A DNA stretch of 64,000 nucleotides, taken from assembly GCF_003056345.1 (NCBI RefSeq), contig NZ_PYWB01000005.1, positions 62,001 to 126,000 on the forward strand. The letters run 5' to 3'. A model generated the notes under the pieces. The model worked only from the letters and a program-made list of their open reading frames with translations. It ran no database searches and was not told where the DNA came from. Below, piece after piece: positions 36,665 to 46,864 of this stretch. The DNA is from Devosia submarina. GTDB lineage: Bacteria > Pseudomonadota > Alphaproteobacteria > Rhizobiales > Devosiaceae. The translations under genes were made by a program, and so were the position numbers. Every line of letters begins with the position of its first letter. Positions within the stretch are counted from its first letter, which is position 1.

Positions 36665-39600
36665 ATGACACGACAGGAAAAGAACGACACGTTCTTGCTG
36701 ACCTCGTTCCTCTATGGTGGGAACGCCGACTACATCGAGCAACTTTATTCCCGCTACAAATCCGATCCGTCCAGCGTCGATGAGACCTGGAAGACCTTTT
36801 TCGGCCGGCTGGACGACGCCGAGGGTGTCGCGCAGCAGAATGCCGAGGGTCCGAGCTGGGGCCGCAAGGACTGGCCGCAGAGCCCCAAGGGCGAACTGGT
36901 CAGTGCGCTGGATGGCAATTGGGGCGACATCGCCGTCAAGACCGAAAAGGCCGTGACCAAGAAGGCCGAAGCCCTGGGCGTAGCCAAGGCCAGCGTCGCC
37001 GATGTGCTGCAGGCCACGCGCGATTCGATCCGCGCCATCATGATGATCCGTGCCTATCGCATGCGCGGGCATCTGCATGCCGATCTTGATCCGCTCAAGA
37101 TGAAGGCCGAGGAGCCGGCGCCGGAGCTCGATCCCAAAAGCTATGGCTTCACCGAGGCCGATTACAGCCGCAAGATTTTCATCGATAACTATCTGGGCCT
37201 GGAATACGCGACCATCCCAGAGATGCTCGCGATCCTGAACCGCACCTATTGCGGCACGCTCGGTATCGAGTTCATGCATATCTCGGATCCTGAAGCCAAG
37301 CAGTGGATCCAGGAGCGCATCGAGGGGCCGGACAAGGAAATCACCTTTACCGGTGAAGGCAAGAAGGCGATCCTCAACAAGCTGATCGAAGCCGAAGGCT
37401 TCGAGAAGTTCCTTGATGTCAAATATACCGGCACCAAGCGGTTCGGCCTTGATGGCGCGGAATCCACCATTCCGGCGCTGGAACAGATCATCAAGCGCGG
37501 CGGCGCGCTCGGGATCAAGGACATCGTTCTTGGCATGGCGCACCGCGGGCGGCTGAACGTGCTGACGCAGGTGATGCACAAGCCGCATCGCGCCCTGTTT
37601 CACGAATTCAAGGGCGGCGCGTTCTACCCCGACGATGTGGAGGGTTCGGGCGACGTGAAGTACCATCTCGGCGCTTCCTCGGACCGCGATTTCGACGGCA
37701 ACAAGGTTCACTTGTCGCTCACCGCCAACCCTTCGCACCTCGAGATCGTGGATCCCGTGGTGCTGGGCAAGTCGCGCGCCAAGCAGGACCAGCACATCGC
37801 GCCCGACGGCAAGCTCGTCAACATCGCGACCGACGGCAAGCCGGACCGGTCCATGGTGCTGCCATTGCTGATCCATGGTGATGCGGCCTTTGCCGGGCAG
37901 GGCGTTATTGCCGAGTGCCTGGGGCTTTCCGGCCTAAAGGGGCACCGCACGGGCGGCTCGATCCATTTCGTGATCAACAACCAGATCGGGTTCACCACGA
38001 GCCCGATGTATTCGCGATCTTCGCCATACCCGACCGACGTCGCCAAGATGATCGAAGCGCCGGTGTTCCATGTTAATGGCGATGATCCGGAAGCAGTGGT
38101 TTTTGCGGCCAAGGTGGCGGTCGAGTATCGCCAGAAGTTCGGCAAGCCTGTCGTGATCGACATGTTCTGCTATCGCCGGTTTGGGCATAACGAGGGCGAT
38201 GAGCCCAGCTTCACCCAGCCGCTGATGTATTCACGCATCCGCTCGCATAAAACGACGCTGGAGATTTACTCGGACAAGCTCGTTGCCGAAGGTCTGCTGA
38301 GCGCCGAGGATATTGAAAAACTCAAGGCTGAGTGGCGTGCCAAGCTCGAAAACGAGTTTGAGGCGGGCCAGGATTATCGCCCCAACAAGGCCGATTGGCT
38401 CGATGGTGCGTGGAAGGATTTCCGTCCCGCTGACCAGGAAGGCGCGCGCCGGGGAGAAACCGGCGTTGCCGTTGATAAGCTCGCAAAGATCGGCACGGCG
38501 CTGACCCGTATCCCCGAAGGGTTCAACGTTCATCGGACGGTGAAGCGCTTCCTCGACAACCGCCTTGCCGCGATTGAATCGCGTGAGGGCATCGACTGGG
38601 CGACGGCCGAAGCATTGGCGTTCGGGACGCTCGTGACAGAAGGTCATCCCGTGCGCCTTTCGGGCCAGGACGTCGAACGCGGCACGTTCAGCCAGCGCCA
38701 TTCGGTGCTGAATGATCAGCAGGTCGACAACAAGACCTATACCCCGCTCAACAACCTTGCCGACGACCAGAGCCGCTACGAGGTCATCAACTCGATGCTC
38801 TCCGAAGAAGCGGTGCTAGGGTTCGAGTATGGCTATTCGCTGGCCGAGCCCAAGGCGCTGACAATCTGGGAAGCCCAGTTCGGTGACTTCGTGAACGGCG
38901 CCCAAGTGGTGATCGACCAATTCATTTCCTCGGGCGAGCGCAAATGGTTCCGCATGTCGGGCCTGGTGATGCTGTTGCCGCATGGCTATGAAGGGCAGGG
39001 GCCGGAACACTCTTCGGCGCGTCCGGAGCGGTTCCTGCAGCTTTGCGCTGAAGACAACATGCAGGTCGCCAATTGCACGACGCCGGCGAACTATTTCCAT
39101 ATCCTGCGCCGGCAGGTGACACGCGACTTCCGCAAGCCGCTGATCCTGATGACACCCAAGTCGCTGCTCCGCCACAAGCGGGCGGTGTCTGGCCTGGTCG
39201 AAATGGGTCCGGACTCCTGCTTCCATCGCCTTTTGTGGGACGATGCGGAGGCGCCGGGTGCGCCCAAGACCAGCATCAAGCTTGCGGGCGACGACAAGAT
39301 CCGCCGCGTGGTGCTGTGCACGGGCAAGGTTTATTACGACCTTCTGGAAGAGCGCGAAAAGCGTGGGCTTAACGATGTGTATCTCCTGCGCATCGAGCAG
39401 CTTTATCCGTTCCCGGCCAAGGCGCTGCTGGACGAGCTCAACCGGTTCCCCCATGCCGAGATCATCTGGTGCCAGGAAGAGCCCAAGAACATGGGTGCCT
39501 GGGCGTTCATTCAGCCCTATGTTGAATGGGTGTTCGACCAGATGGGCCGGGGTGGTCAGCGCGTGCGCTATGTCGGTCGGCCGGCTTCGGCTTCCACCGC

Positions 39601-39667
39601 CACCGGTCTGATGCGGACCCATCTTGCACAATTGCAGGCCTTCCTCGACGAAGCCTTCGCTCAATAG
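36665..39667 (+). CDS. sucA: 2-oxoglutarate dehydrogenase E1 component
   Basis: 1000 residues, full length. The N-terminal assembly peptide is present (NDTFLLTSFLYGGNADYIEQLY; YKSDPSSVDETWKTFF). Thiamine diphosphate-binding parts include IVLGMAHRGRLNVLTQVM, GSIHFVINNQIGFTTSP and RFGHNEGDEPSFTQPLMY. The C-terminal transketolase-like part has LLPHGYEGQGPEHSSARPERFLQLC. It decarboxylates 2-oxoglutarate and passes the succinyl group to the lipoyl arm of SucB. It lies in the same direction as sucCD and sucB; a family D hairpin separates it from sucB. Confidence 0.98.
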   Translation: MTRQEKNDTFLLTSFLYGGNADYIEQLYSRYKSDPSSVDETWKTFFGRLDDAEGVAQQNAEGPSWGRKDWPQSPKGELVSALDGNWGDIAVKTEKAVTKKAEALGVAKASVADVLQATRDSIRAIMMIRAYRMRGHLHADLDPLKMKAEEPAPELDPKSYGFTEADYSRKIFIDNYLGLEYATIPEMLAILNRTYCGTLGIEFMHISDPEAKQWIQERIEGPDKEITFTGEGKKAILNKLIEAEGFEKFLDVKYTGTKRFGLDGAESTIPALEQIIKRGGALGIKDIVLGMAHRGRLNVLTQVMHKPHRALFHEFKGGAFYPDDVEGSGDVKYHLGASSDRDFDGNKVHLSLTANPSHLEIVDPVVLGKSRAKQDQHIAPDGKLVNIATDGKPDRSMVLPLLIHGDAAFAGQGVIAECLGLSGLKGHRTGGSIHFVINNQIGFTTSPMYSRSSPYPTDVAKMIEAPVFHVNGDDPEAVVFAAKVAVEYRQKFGKPVVIDMFCYRRFGHNEGDEPSFTQPLMYSRIRSHKTTLEIYSDKLVAEGLLSAEDIEKLKAEWRAKLENEFEAGQDYRPNKADWLDGAWKDFRPADQEGARRGETGVAVDKLAKIGTALTRIPEGFNVHRTVKRFLDNRLAAIESREGIDWATAEALAFGTLVTEGHPVRLSGQDVERGTFSQRHSVLNDQQVDNKTYTPLNNLADDQSRYEVINSMLSEEAVLGFEYGYSLAEPKALTIWEAQFGDFVNGAQVVIDQFISSGERKWFRMSGLVMLLPHGYEGQGPEHSSARPERFLQLCAEDNMQVANCTTPANYFHILRRQVTRDFRKPLILMTPKSLLRHKRAVSGLVEMGPDSCFHRLLWDDAEAPGAPKTSIKLAGDDKIRRVVLCTGKVYYDLLEEREKRGLNDVYLLRIEQLYPFPAKALLDELNRFPHAEIIWCQEEPKNMGAWAFIQPYVEWVFDQMGRGGQRVRYVGRPASASTATGLMRTHLAQLQAFLDEAFAQ

Positions 39668-39681
39668 GGGGATAGCAGTTA

Positions 39682-39790
39682 CGGCCATTCGGACTTGCAA
39701 ACCGAGATATTCAGCGCTTCCGATGCTCATGTACAAAGGGTACAATCTGCTCCGGTTCTCGAACATCTCGGTTTTCGTCTCGGACTGACC
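39682..39790. repeat. Long hairpin repeat, family D, copy 2
   Basis: Arms AAACCGAGAT (39699-39708) and ATCTCGGTTT (39765-39774), with a further TTC/GAA pairing inside after one mismatch. The core GCGCTTCCGATGCTCATGTA...GTAC...TGCTCCGGTTCTC and the right flank TTTTCGTCTCGGACTGACC match copy 1 at 31641. The arms differ from copy 1 but remain complementary. It fills most of the sucA-sucB gap. Confidence 0.88.
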
Positions 39791-39825
39791 GCGCTATCTA
39801 CCCTGCCAAAAAAGGACAGAAAACA

Positions 39826-41142
39826 ATGTCGACTGAAATCCGCGTTCCAACGCTGGGCGAGAGTGTTACCGAGGCAACCATCGGTCAGTGGTTCAAGAAG
39901 GTGGGCGACACGGTGAGTGCAGACGAGCCGATTGTTGAGCTTGAAACTGACAAGGTGACGATCGAAGTGCCCGCGCCCGCAGCGGGCGTGCTGGAGGCGA
40001 TTGCAGCACAGCAGGGTGAGACGGTTGATGTGGGGGCTCTTCTGGGTGCTATAGGCGCAGCCGGTGCTTCGGCGAGCCCGCCGCCTGCCGAGAGCCGTCC
40101 GCAGCCCGCAGCCGCTCCGCAAGAAGCAGCGACGCAGCCCGCGCCATCAAGCGAGCGGCCACCTGCACCATCGGCCCAGAAGATGATCAACGAGAATGGC
40201 CTTGATGCCGGTGGCATCAGCGGGTCGGGCAAGCATGGCCAGGTGCTCAAAGAAGACGTGCTGGCGGCCCTGAGCCGTCCGGCGGCAGCAGCGCAGCCAG
40301 CCTCTGGTGCTCCGCAAGATGCAGCGCCCAAGGTTTACCAGCCCGCGCCAGCTTCGGCACCAGCGGCCAAGCCCTCAGAGGTCAAGGCTCCTGAAGCCAA
40401 GGGCCCGGCAGCGCCACGGGGCCCTGTGGCGGCGGACGACGCCAGCCGCGAAGAGCGCGTGAAGATGACCCGCCTGCGCCAGACCATTGCGCGGCGCCTC
40501 AAGGACGCGCAGAACACGGCCGCAATGCTCACCACCTTCAACGAGGTAGACATGAAGCCGGTGATGGACATGCGCAATTCCTACAAGGAATTGTTCGAGA
40601 AAAAGCATGGCGTGAAGCTTGGCTTCATGGGCTTTTTCACCAAGGCCGTGGTGCACGCGCTCAAGGAGATCCCGGCGGTCAATGCCGAGATCGATGGCGA
40701 TGACCTGATCTACAAGCAATATGCCCATATCGGGGTGGCTGTGGGCACCGAGAAAGGCCTTGTCGTGCCGGTGGTGCGCAATGCGGACCAGATGAGCATT
40801 GCCGAAATCGAAAAGGAAATCGGCAATCTCGGCAAGAAGGCTCGCGACGGGCAATTGTCCATGGCCGACATGCAGGGCGGCACCTTCACCATTTCCAATG
40901 GTGGTGTTTACGGTTCGCTAATGTCGACGCCGATCCTCAATGCACCGCAGTCGGGCATTCTGGGCATGCACAAGATCCAGGAGCGGCCGGTGGTTGTTGG
41001 CGGGCAGATCGTTGTGCGCCCGATGATGTATCTGGCGCTGAGCTATGACCACCGCATTGTGGACGGCAAGGAAGCCGTGACGTTCCTCGTGCGCGTCAAG
41101 GAAAGCCTTGAGGCTCCCGAGCGCCTGGTGCTCGACCTCTAG
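39826..41142 (+). CDS. sucB: 2-oxoglutarate dehydrogenase E2, dihydrolipoyl succinyltransferase
   Basis: 438 residues. One lipoyl domain (1-80) carries lipoyl-lysine K43 in [11 protein letters not shown]. An Ala/Pro linker follows, then the E1/E3-binding domain near 115-150 ([20 protein letters not shown]), a second Ala/Pro linker and the acyltransferase domain from about 205. The catalytic pair is H409 and D413 in [12 protein letters not shown]. It forms the core of the 2-oxoglutarate dehydrogenase complex with SucA and LpdA. A clear terminator follows the stop. Confidence 0.97.
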   Translation: MSTEIRVPTLGESVTEATIGQWFKKVGDTVSADEPIVELETDKVTIEVPAPAAGVLEAIAAQQGETVDVGALLGAIGAAGASASPPPAESRPQPAAAPQEAATQPAPSSERPPAPSAQKMINENGLDAGGISGSGKHGQVLKEDVLAALSRPAAAAQPASGAPQDAAPKVYQPAPASAPAAKPSEVKAPEAKGPAAPRGPVAADDASREERVKMTRLRQTIARRLKDAQNTAAMLTTFNEVDMKPVMDMRNSYKELFEKKHGVKLGFMGFFTKAVVHALKEIPAVNAEIDGDDLIYKQYAHIGVAVGTEKGLVVPVVRNADQMSIAEIEKEIGNLGKKARDGQLSMADMQGGTFTISNGGVYGSLMSTPILNAPQSGILGMHKIQERPVVVGGQIVVRPMMYLALSYDHRIVDGKEAVTFLVRVKESLEAPERLVLDL

Positions 41143-41160
41143 GGTCTGGTTTAGTTCGGC

Positions 41161-41190
41161 AAAGGCCGGGGCGATGCTCCGGCCTTTTTT
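41161..41190 (+). terminator. Rho-independent terminator after sucB
   Basis: AAAGGCCGG...CCGGCCTTTTTTAT; eight-base GC-rich stem followed by six Ts. The ribosome site of the next gene (TGGAGGGGG) begins two bases later, so the SDR gene probably depends on readthrough or its own promoter. Confidence 0.88.
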
Positions 41191-41204
41191 ATTTGGAGGG
41201 GGAT

Positions 41205-41963
41205 ATGGACAGGGGTGTCGTTGTTGTTACCGGCGGATCGCGCGGGATCGGGGCGGCCATCGCGCTGCTTGCGGCGGAGCGCGGCTACGGCGTGGTGGTC
41301 AACTATGCGGCCAGCAGGGATGCGGCCGAGGCAGTTTGCGGGCAGATTACGTCAAAGGGCGGGTCTGCTATTGCGGTGAAGGCCAATGTGGCTGTTGAAG
41401 CCGATATCGAACAGCTCTTTGTTGAGGCGGATGCATTTGGGCCTCTTGCAGGCTTGGTCAACAATGCCGGGGTGGTGGACAAGGCGGCGCGCGTCGATGA
41501 GATGGACATGGCTCGGCTGACGCGCATGTTTTCGATCAACACGCTGGGCTCGATCCTTTGCGCGGGACAGGCAGTGCGGCGCATGTCCACCCGCCATGGG
41601 GGCAAGGGCGGGGCCATCGTCAATATCGGGTCTGCGGCCTCCAAGCTCGGCGCGCCTGCCATGTTCGTGGACTATGCAGCTGCCAAGGGCGCCATCGACA
41701 CGTTTACAATTGGCCTGGCGCTTGAAGTGGCCAATGAAGGCATTCGCGTCAATGCCGTGCGCCCCGGCATTATCGAAACTGATATTCATGCTTCGGGCGG
41801 TGATCCAGAGCGGGCCGCGCGCTTGGCGCCGAGCCTGCCCATGGCTCGCACGGGAACGGCCGAAGAGGTCGCCCGGGCCGCGCTTTGGCTGTTGTCGGAC
41901 GAAGCGAGCTACACCACGGGAACGGTGATCCATGTTTCGGGCGGGCGGGCTATTGCGCCCTAG
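41205..41963 (+). CDS. SDR family oxidoreductase
   Basis: 252 residues from the ATG at 41205, which has GGAGGGGG just before it; an in-frame TTG at 41193 overlaps that site and is rejected. VTGGSRGIGAAIA is the cofactor loop, NNAGVVDKAARVDEM the second motif, catalytic Ser is in NIGSAASKLG, and Tyr/Lys are in YAAAK. The C-terminus VARAALWLLSDEASYTTGTVIHVSGGRA is typical of glucose-dehydrogenase/FabG-like enzymes. The substrate is unknown. Such an SDR between sucB and lpdA is a familiar arrangement in rhizobia, but a link to the TCA cycle is not evident. Confidence 0.92.
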   Translation: MDRGVVVVTGGSRGIGAAIALLAAERGYGVVVNYAASRDAAEAVCGQITSKGGSAIAVKANVAVEADIEQLFVEADAFGPLAGLVNNAGVVDKAARVDEMDMARLTRMFSINTLGSILCAGQAVRRMSTRHGGKGGAIVNIGSAASKLGAPAMFVDYAAAKGAIDTFTIGLALEVANEGIRVNAVRPGIIETDIHASGGDPERAARLAPSLPMARTGTAEEVARAALWLLSDEASYTTGTVIHVSGGRAIAP

Positions 41964-42066
41964 CGAGGCTTGCTCACAATGGCGTGGGAAACGGTATTCG
42001 TTAAGGAATTGCTAGCATTTTGGGCTGCTTAGAAGGGCTTTCTGCCCCAATGCTGGAGTTGAGCTA

Positions 42067-42507
42067 TTGAGACGTTTTCTGCTTGTTGGGTTTTGTCTGC
42101 TCGTGCCGCAGGTCCAGGCGCAAGAGGCAGCCAATGCCAAGCTGGTAGGCGAGTTGATGGCTTTTCATGGATCCGACGCGATCGTGTCGGCAATGACAAC
42201 GCATTGCTATGAAACGACCGGTCTCGATAGCGCCTACAAGTCGGCCTACGACAATTGGTATTTGCGCAATATCGGCTTTCTCGACCTTGCTGACCGGGTT
42301 GCGGCAAAGCTTGGCGGGGGAACGCCCGAGGAGATTGCTGCAGCGGAAAACTATGGCGGCAGCCAAATCATGAGCGCCTACAACCAGGCCCAGGACAAAG
42401 AGATTTTCTGCCGCGCATTTCTGGAGCAGGTGGATAGCGGTGCGCTCGACATCGACAAGCAGCTTCCCGGGCCGCTGAAGCAGGCACAGGAGATCGCGGC
42501 AGAGTAG
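42067..42507 (+). CDS. Secreted hypothetical protein
   Basis: 146 residues from a TTG start at 42067, preceded at suitable distance by CTGGAG. The N-terminus MRRFLLVGFCLLVPQVQAQ is a signal peptide with probable cleavage after QVQA. The mature protein (~127 residues) is mostly helical, with two cysteines (HCYETTG and EIFCRAFL) that could form a disulphide in the periplasm. I do not recognise the family. It lies between the SDR gene and the LysE-type exporter in the suc-lpd interval; its AT content does not differ visibly from that of its neighbours. Confidence 0.68.
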   Translation: MRRFLLVGFCLLVPQVQAQEAANAKLVGELMAFHGSDAIVSAMTTHCYETTGLDSAYKSAYDNWYLRNIGFLDLADRVAAKLGGGTPEEIAAAENYGGSQIMSAYNQAQDKEIFCRAFLEQVDSGALDIDKQLPGPLKQAQEIAAE

Positions 42508-42604
42508 CGTCTGTTTCTCGCACTTATTGCGGGCTCCGTAACAGCAGCGGGCTTGCCACGGGCGGCGACTCCGCTAAACAGGGTGGGCAAACATTGGTGC
42601 CCCG

Positions 42605-43237
42605 ATGATTTTTCCCTGGCTCGAGTTCGCCGCCCTTATGCTGGCCTTTGGCATCAACGCCATTATTCCGGGGGCGGACTTTGCCATGGTGTTGCGCCAG
42701 TCCATAGCGCATGGCCGCCGGGCCGCGCTGTTCACCTCGGCGGGGATCGCGACATCCATTCTGGTCCATGGCAGCTATACGCTGCTGGGTATCGGAGTGA
42801 TCGTGGGACAATCGCTGATGCTGTTCAACATCATTAAATGGCTTGGCGCGGCCTATCTGGTGTGGCTCGCTATCTCGGCTTTGCGATCGGCTCCGCCGCA
42901 GCCGCCCCAAGAGGCTGAACTGGCAGGCGCGCGGCGCGGCGACTGGGCCGCTTTCGCGCTCGGGTTCCTGACCAATCTGTTGAACCCCAAGGCCGTGCTG
43001 TTCTTTCTGGCGCTGTTTACGACGCTGGTATCAGCCCACACGGCGGGGGACATCAAGGTCATCTATGTGCTGTGCATGAGCATGCTGCTTTTTGCCTGGT
43101 TTGCCTTGGTGTCGGTTTTCTTTACGACCCCTGCCGTGCGGCAGGGCTTTTTCCGGTTCGGCCGGTGGTTTAATCGGGTCACCGGCATTACATTCATCGC
43201 GCTCGCCATTCGGGTGGCGCTGGCGCAACAGCACTAA
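42605..43237 (+). CDS. LysE/RhtB family amino-acid exporter
   Basis: 210 residues, normal for the family, with six hydrophobic segments. The N-terminal signature is present (LEFAALMLAFGINAIIPGADFAMVLRQSIAHGRRAALFTSAGIATSI), as is the central GFLTNLLNPKAVLFFLALFTTLV. Located in the inner membrane, exporting amino acids or related metabolites; the substrate is not predictable. No good ribosome site precedes the ATG, so the start is moderately certain. It ends 24 bases before lpdA. Confidence 0.92.
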   Translation: MIFPWLEFAALMLAFGINAIIPGADFAMVLRQSIAHGRRAALFTSAGIATSILVHGSYTLLGIGVIVGQSLMLFNIIKWLGAAYLVWLAISALRSAPPQPPQEAELAGARRGDWAAFALGFLTNLLNPKAVLFFLALFTTLVSAHTAGDIKVIYVLCMSMLLFAWFALVSVFFTTPAVRQGFFRFGRWFNRVTGITFIALAIRVALAQQH

Positions 43238-43261
43238 AATACGATTCAGGGCTAGGTAATC

Positions 43262-44671
43262 ATGGCAGACGCGTTCGACCTCATCATCATCGGCTCGGGT
43301 CCAGGGGGCTATGTCGCGGCGATCCGCGCAGCACAGCTGGGCATGAAGGTCGGCGTGGTGGAGAAGTGGCCAACGCTGGGCGGAACATGCCTCAATATCG
43401 GCTGTATCCCGTCCAAGGCGCTGCTGCATGCGTCCGAATTGTTTGAAGAAGCAACGCACGGCTTCAAGGCGCTGGGCATCGATATTCCCAAGCCCGTGCT
43501 GAACCTGCCGCAAATGATGAACCACAAGACCCAGACCGTGGCGGGCAATGTGGGCGGCGTCGATTACCTGTTCAAGAAGAACAAGATCGCCGTGCTGCGC
43601 GGCATCGGCACCATTGCCGGCCCTGGTAAGGTGCGTGTGACGCCACAGAATGGCGCGGCTACGGAATACGAAACCAAGAACATCGTGATCGCGACGGGCT
43701 CGGTATCGGCAAGCCTGCCGGGCATCGAGATCGATGAGAAGACGATTGTTACCTCCACCGGTGCATTGACGCTGGAGCGTGTACCGCGTCAGCTGGTGGT
43801 GATTGGTGCTGGCGTTATCGGGCTTGAGCTTGGTTCGGTCTGGGCGCGGTTAGGAGCCCAAGTAACAGTTGTCGAGTATTTCGACCGCATCTTGCCCGGC
43901 ATGGACAGCGAAGTGGCGCGGCAGTTCCAGCGCATGCTGCAAAAGCAGGGCATGGAGTTCAAGCTTTCCAGCAAGGTTGCGGGGATCGACAAGAAGCCCA
44001 ACGGCGCGCTCAAGGTGCGGGTGGAGCCAGCCAAGGGCGGCGAGGCCGAGGTGCTGGACGCCGATGTGGCGCTGGTCGCCATTGGCCGCAAGCCATATAC
44101 CGAAGGGCTGGGGCTCGAGATTGTCGGCGTGGCGCTGGATGAGCGCGGGCGCGTGCGCGTAGACGGGCAGTACAAGAGCTCGGTTGACGGTATCTACGCC
44201 ATTGGTGACGTGATTGCCGGGCCGATGCTAGCGCATAAGGCAGAGGACGAGGGCATTGCCGTTGCCGAAATCCTGGCCGGGCAGGCGGGGCATGTGAACT
44301 ATGCCGCAATCCCGGCGGTGGTCTACACCAACCCCGAAGTGGCTTCCGTCGGCAAGACCGAAGATGAGCTGAAAGCCGAGGGCATAGAATACAAGATTGG
44401 CAAGTTCCCATTCACGGCCAATGGGCGCGCCAAGGCAATGCTGGCGAGCCAGGGGTTCGTCAAGATCCTGAGCGACGTCAACACCGACCGCGTGCTGGGC
44501 GCTCACATTGTAGGCAAGAATGCTGGCGAAATGATCCACGAGCTGGTGGTGTTGATGGAGTTCTCGGGCTCTTCGGAAGATCTGGCGCGCTCGACTCATG
44601 CCCATCCGACGTTGTCGGAAGCCATTCGCGAGGCAGCGCTGTCGCTGGGGGATGGCGCCATCCACATCTGA
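43262..44671 (+). CDS. lpdA: Dihydrolipoyl dehydrogenase (E3)
   Basis: 469 residues. FAD loop [20 protein letters not shown]; redox-active disulphide C43-x4-C48 in [16 protein letters not shown] loop [20 protein letters not shown]; second FAD motif [23 protein letters not shown]; catalytic pair H448 and E453 in HAHPTLSEA. It reoxidises the dihydrolipoyl group of SucB with NAD. As the last gene of the cluster it completes the 2-oxoglutarate dehydrogenase complex. A terminator follows. Confidence 0.97.
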   Translation: MADAFDLIIIGSGPGGYVAAIRAAQLGMKVGVVEKWPTLGGTCLNIGCIPSKALLHASELFEEATHGFKALGIDIPKPVLNLPQMMNHKTQTVAGNVGGVDYLFKKNKIAVLRGIGTIAGPGKVRVTPQNGAATEYETKNIVIATGSVSASLPGIEIDEKTIVTSTGALTLERVPRQLVVIGAGVIGLELGSVWARLGAQVTVVEYFDRILPGMDSEVARQFQRMLQKQGMEFKLSSKVAGIDKKPNGALKVRVEPAKGGEAEVLDADVALVAIGRKPYTEGLGLEIVGVALDERGRVRVDGQYKSSVDGIYAIGDVIAGPMLAHKAEDEGIAVAEILAGQAGHVNYAAIPAVVYTNPEVASVGKTEDELKAEGIEYKIGKFPFTANGRAKAMLASQGFVKILSDVNTDRVLGAHIVGKNAGEMIHELVVLMEFSGSSEDLARSTHAHPTLSEAIREAALSLGDGAIHI

Positions 44672-44692
44672 TCTGGGCTAAACGCATTTCTG

Positions 44693-44726
44693 GCGCCGCT
44701 GGAGCAATCCGGCGGCGCTTTGTTTT
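44693..44726 (+). terminator. Rho-independent terminator after lpdA
   Basis: GCGCCGC...GCGGCGC stem with a 12-base loop region, followed by TTTGTTTT. Confidence 0.82.
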
Positions 44727-44806
44727 GGCGCAAGGCGAGCGGGAAGCACTGGACCCACAAGCTTCCTGCGCTAATTAGGGCCGCAACTCTCCGTGCAGGG
44801 CAAACC

Positions 44807-45418
44807 ATGCTGCAGATCCTTTTCTATATTGCCATCACAGCCGAAGCGATGACGGCGGCATTGGCTGCGGGGCGCCGAAAGATGGACTGGTTCGGCGTGT
44901 GCCTTCTTGCCTGTGTTACTGCGCTGGGCGGGGGCACGATGCGCGACACGTTTCTCGACCATTATCCGCTGTACTGGGTCGGCAATCCCTATGTCCTGCT
45001 GTTGGTGTGCGGGGCAGCGCTGTTCACCATCATCATCGCCCGCGTCATGGACCGGTTGCGCTGGGCGTTTCTGGCACTGGACGCTTTGGGGCTGGTGGTC
45101 TTCACCATTGTCGGGTGCAATGTGGCGATGGAGATCAACGCCCATCCGCTGATTGTCATCGTGTCGGGCATGGTCACGGGGATTGTGGGCGGCATATTGC
45201 GTGACGTCCTGTGCAACGACGTGCCGCTGGTTTTTCGCAGCGAGCTTTATGCAACCGTGTCGATCGTCACGGGCGCCATCTATTATTTTGGTGCCATGAC
45301 CGACATCAACCGCGACATCCTCATCATCATCGCTGTCGCAATCGGCTTTCCACTGCGGATGGTTGCTCTGTGGCGCAAGTGGGAAATGCCAAAATTCGTC
45401 TATGACAAGGATCTCTAG
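44807..45418 (+). CDS. TRIC/UPF0126 family membrane protein
   Basis: 203 residues from the ATG at 44807 (CAGGG upstream); the frame is open to 44720 but through the terminator. Seven hydrophobic segments with the duplicated glycine-rich motif of the family: CVTALGGGTMRDTFLDHYPLYWV in the first repeat and GIVGGILRDVLCNDVPLVF in the second. Prokaryotic relatives of TRIC channels form trimeric cation (K+) channels in the inner membrane. The physiological role is uncertain for this protein. Confidence 0.88.
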   Translation: MLQILFYIAITAEAMTAALAAGRRKMDWFGVCLLACVTALGGGTMRDTFLDHYPLYWVGNPYVLLLVCGAALFTIIIARVMDRLRWAFLALDALGLVVFTIVGCNVAMEINAHPLIVIVSGMVTGIVGGILRDVLCNDVPLVFRSELYATVSIVTGAIYYFGAMTDINRDILIIIAVAIGFPLRMVALWRKWEMPKFVYDKDL

Positions 45419-45478
45419 CTCTTCACGAAGGCACGCTCTTGTGGCAAGCACTGCCATACAAGATGGAGGAGAGACGAC

Positions 45479-46690
45479 ATGCGGCAGACCTGGCGGTGGT
45501 TCGGGCCCAAGGATTTGTGCAGCATCGATGATATTACGCAGGTGGGGGCCGAGGGTGTCGTAAGCGCGCTGCACCATGTGCCAAATGGCGTGATCTGGAC
45601 CCCGGAGGAGATCGCCAAGCGCAAGAGGGAGATCGCGACGCGCAAGGATGGTTCGCCATCGGGGCTGACCTGGGATGTGGTGGAAAGCCTGCCGGTCAGC
45701 GAGGACATCAAAAAGCAGAAGAACGATTGGCGCGAGCATATCGCCAACTACAAGGTGTCGCTGCGCCATCTGGCGGACGCAGGAATCGAGGTCATCTGCT
45801 ACAATTTCATGCCAGTGCTGGATTGGACGCGCACGGATCTGCGCTACACCGTGGCAAACGGCGCCTCGTGCATGCGGTTTGACATCAACGATTTCGCCGC
45901 CTTCGACATTCATGTGCTGGAGCGGCCCGGGGCAGGGGCCGACTATACCAATGCCATTGCGGATGAAGCGGGACGACGCTTTGCCGAACTCGATGAGGAG
46001 GGGCGCAAGCAGCTGGCGCGTAATGTGACCATGGGCCTGCCGGGCTCCACCGAGTCCATGACGCTGGACGATGTGCGCGAGCATCTGGCGGAATATGGCA
46101 ATATCAGCCGCGACTTGCTGCGGCAGCATTTCGTCGATTTCCTGAGCGAGGTGGTGCCGGTGGCGGAGGACCTCGGATTGCGGATGTGTTGCCATCCCGA
46201 TGATCCGCCGTTCTCCCTGCTGGGTCTGCCGCGGGTGATGTCTACCGAGGCGGACTATACCTATATCATGGATGCGGTCAGCAGCCCGGCCAACGGCATG
46301 ACGCTGTGTTCGGGATCACTGGGCGCGCGGCCGGACAATGATCTGCCCGGGATGATGGAGCGGCTGGGGCCAAAGGTACATTTCCTGCATCTGCGCAACG
46401 TCAAGCGCGACAGCGATGACATCATGGGCTCGTTCTATGAGGCCGAGCATCTGGATGGCGATACGGACATGGTGGCGCTGATCGCAGCCATTGTGAGGGA
46501 AGAGAAGCGTCGCCGTGACGAGGGGCGTGCTGACCACAGCATTCCCATGCGGCCCGATCATGGACAAGACATTCTCGACGATCTGGGACGACGCTCGCAG
46601 CCGGGCTATCCGACAATTGGGCGGATGAAGGGGCTTGCGGAACTGCGAGGTGTGTTCCGCACGCTTGAGCATGGCGAATTGGGGCTGTAG
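45479..46690 (+). CDS. uxuA: Mannonate dehydratase
   Basis: 403 residues, normal for UxuA. It opens MRQTWRWFGPKDLCSIDDITQVGAEGVVSALHHVPNG, with YNFMPVLDWTRTDL and the metal-binding CCHPDDPPFSLLGLPR, CSGSLGARPDNDLP and HFLHLRNV. It dehydrates D-mannonate to 2-keto-3-deoxygluconate in the hexuronate (glucuronate) pathway, using a divalent metal. AGGAGAG precedes the ATG. It stands alone here without uxaC or uxuB. It may connect functionally to the possible uronide cluster at the left end of the window, which is speculative. Confidence 0.96.
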   Translation: MRQTWRWFGPKDLCSIDDITQVGAEGVVSALHHVPNGVIWTPEEIAKRKREIATRKDGSPSGLTWDVVESLPVSEDIKKQKNDWREHIANYKVSLRHLADAGIEVICYNFMPVLDWTRTDLRYTVANGASCMRFDINDFAAFDIHVLERPGAGADYTNAIADEAGRRFAELDEEGRKQLARNVTMGLPGSTESMTLDDVREHLAEYGNISRDLLRQHFVDFLSEVVPVAEDLGLRMCCHPDDPPFSLLGLPRVMSTEADYTYIMDAVSSPANGMTLCSGSLGARPDNDLPGMMERLGPKVHFLHLRNVKRDSDDIMGSFYEAEHLDGDTDMVALIAAIVREEKRRRDEGRADHSIPMRPDHGQDILDDLGRRSQPGYPTIGRMKGLAELRGVFRTLEHGELGL

Positions 46691-46740
46691 GGGCTTGTAG
46701 CGCCTGCTCCACTCGCCTCGCTTTTGTTGCAGCATTCGCA

Positions 46741-46773
46741 GGATGGGTCCCGGCCCGAGGCCGGGATGACATC
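46741..46773. repeat. Family B repeat, half copy
   Basis: GGATGGGTCCCGGCCCGAGGCCGGGATGACATC, in the 174-base gap between the convergent uxuA and amino-acid permease genes; nothing else is seen there. Confidence 0.7.
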
Positions 46774-46864
46774 GGGGGTGGGGAGAGATTGAGCGCCTAG
46801 TTGAGGGTGTTGGCCTTGGGGTGGTTGTCGTCTTCCAGCAAGCCACCGCTGGCTCGGGAGGTCT

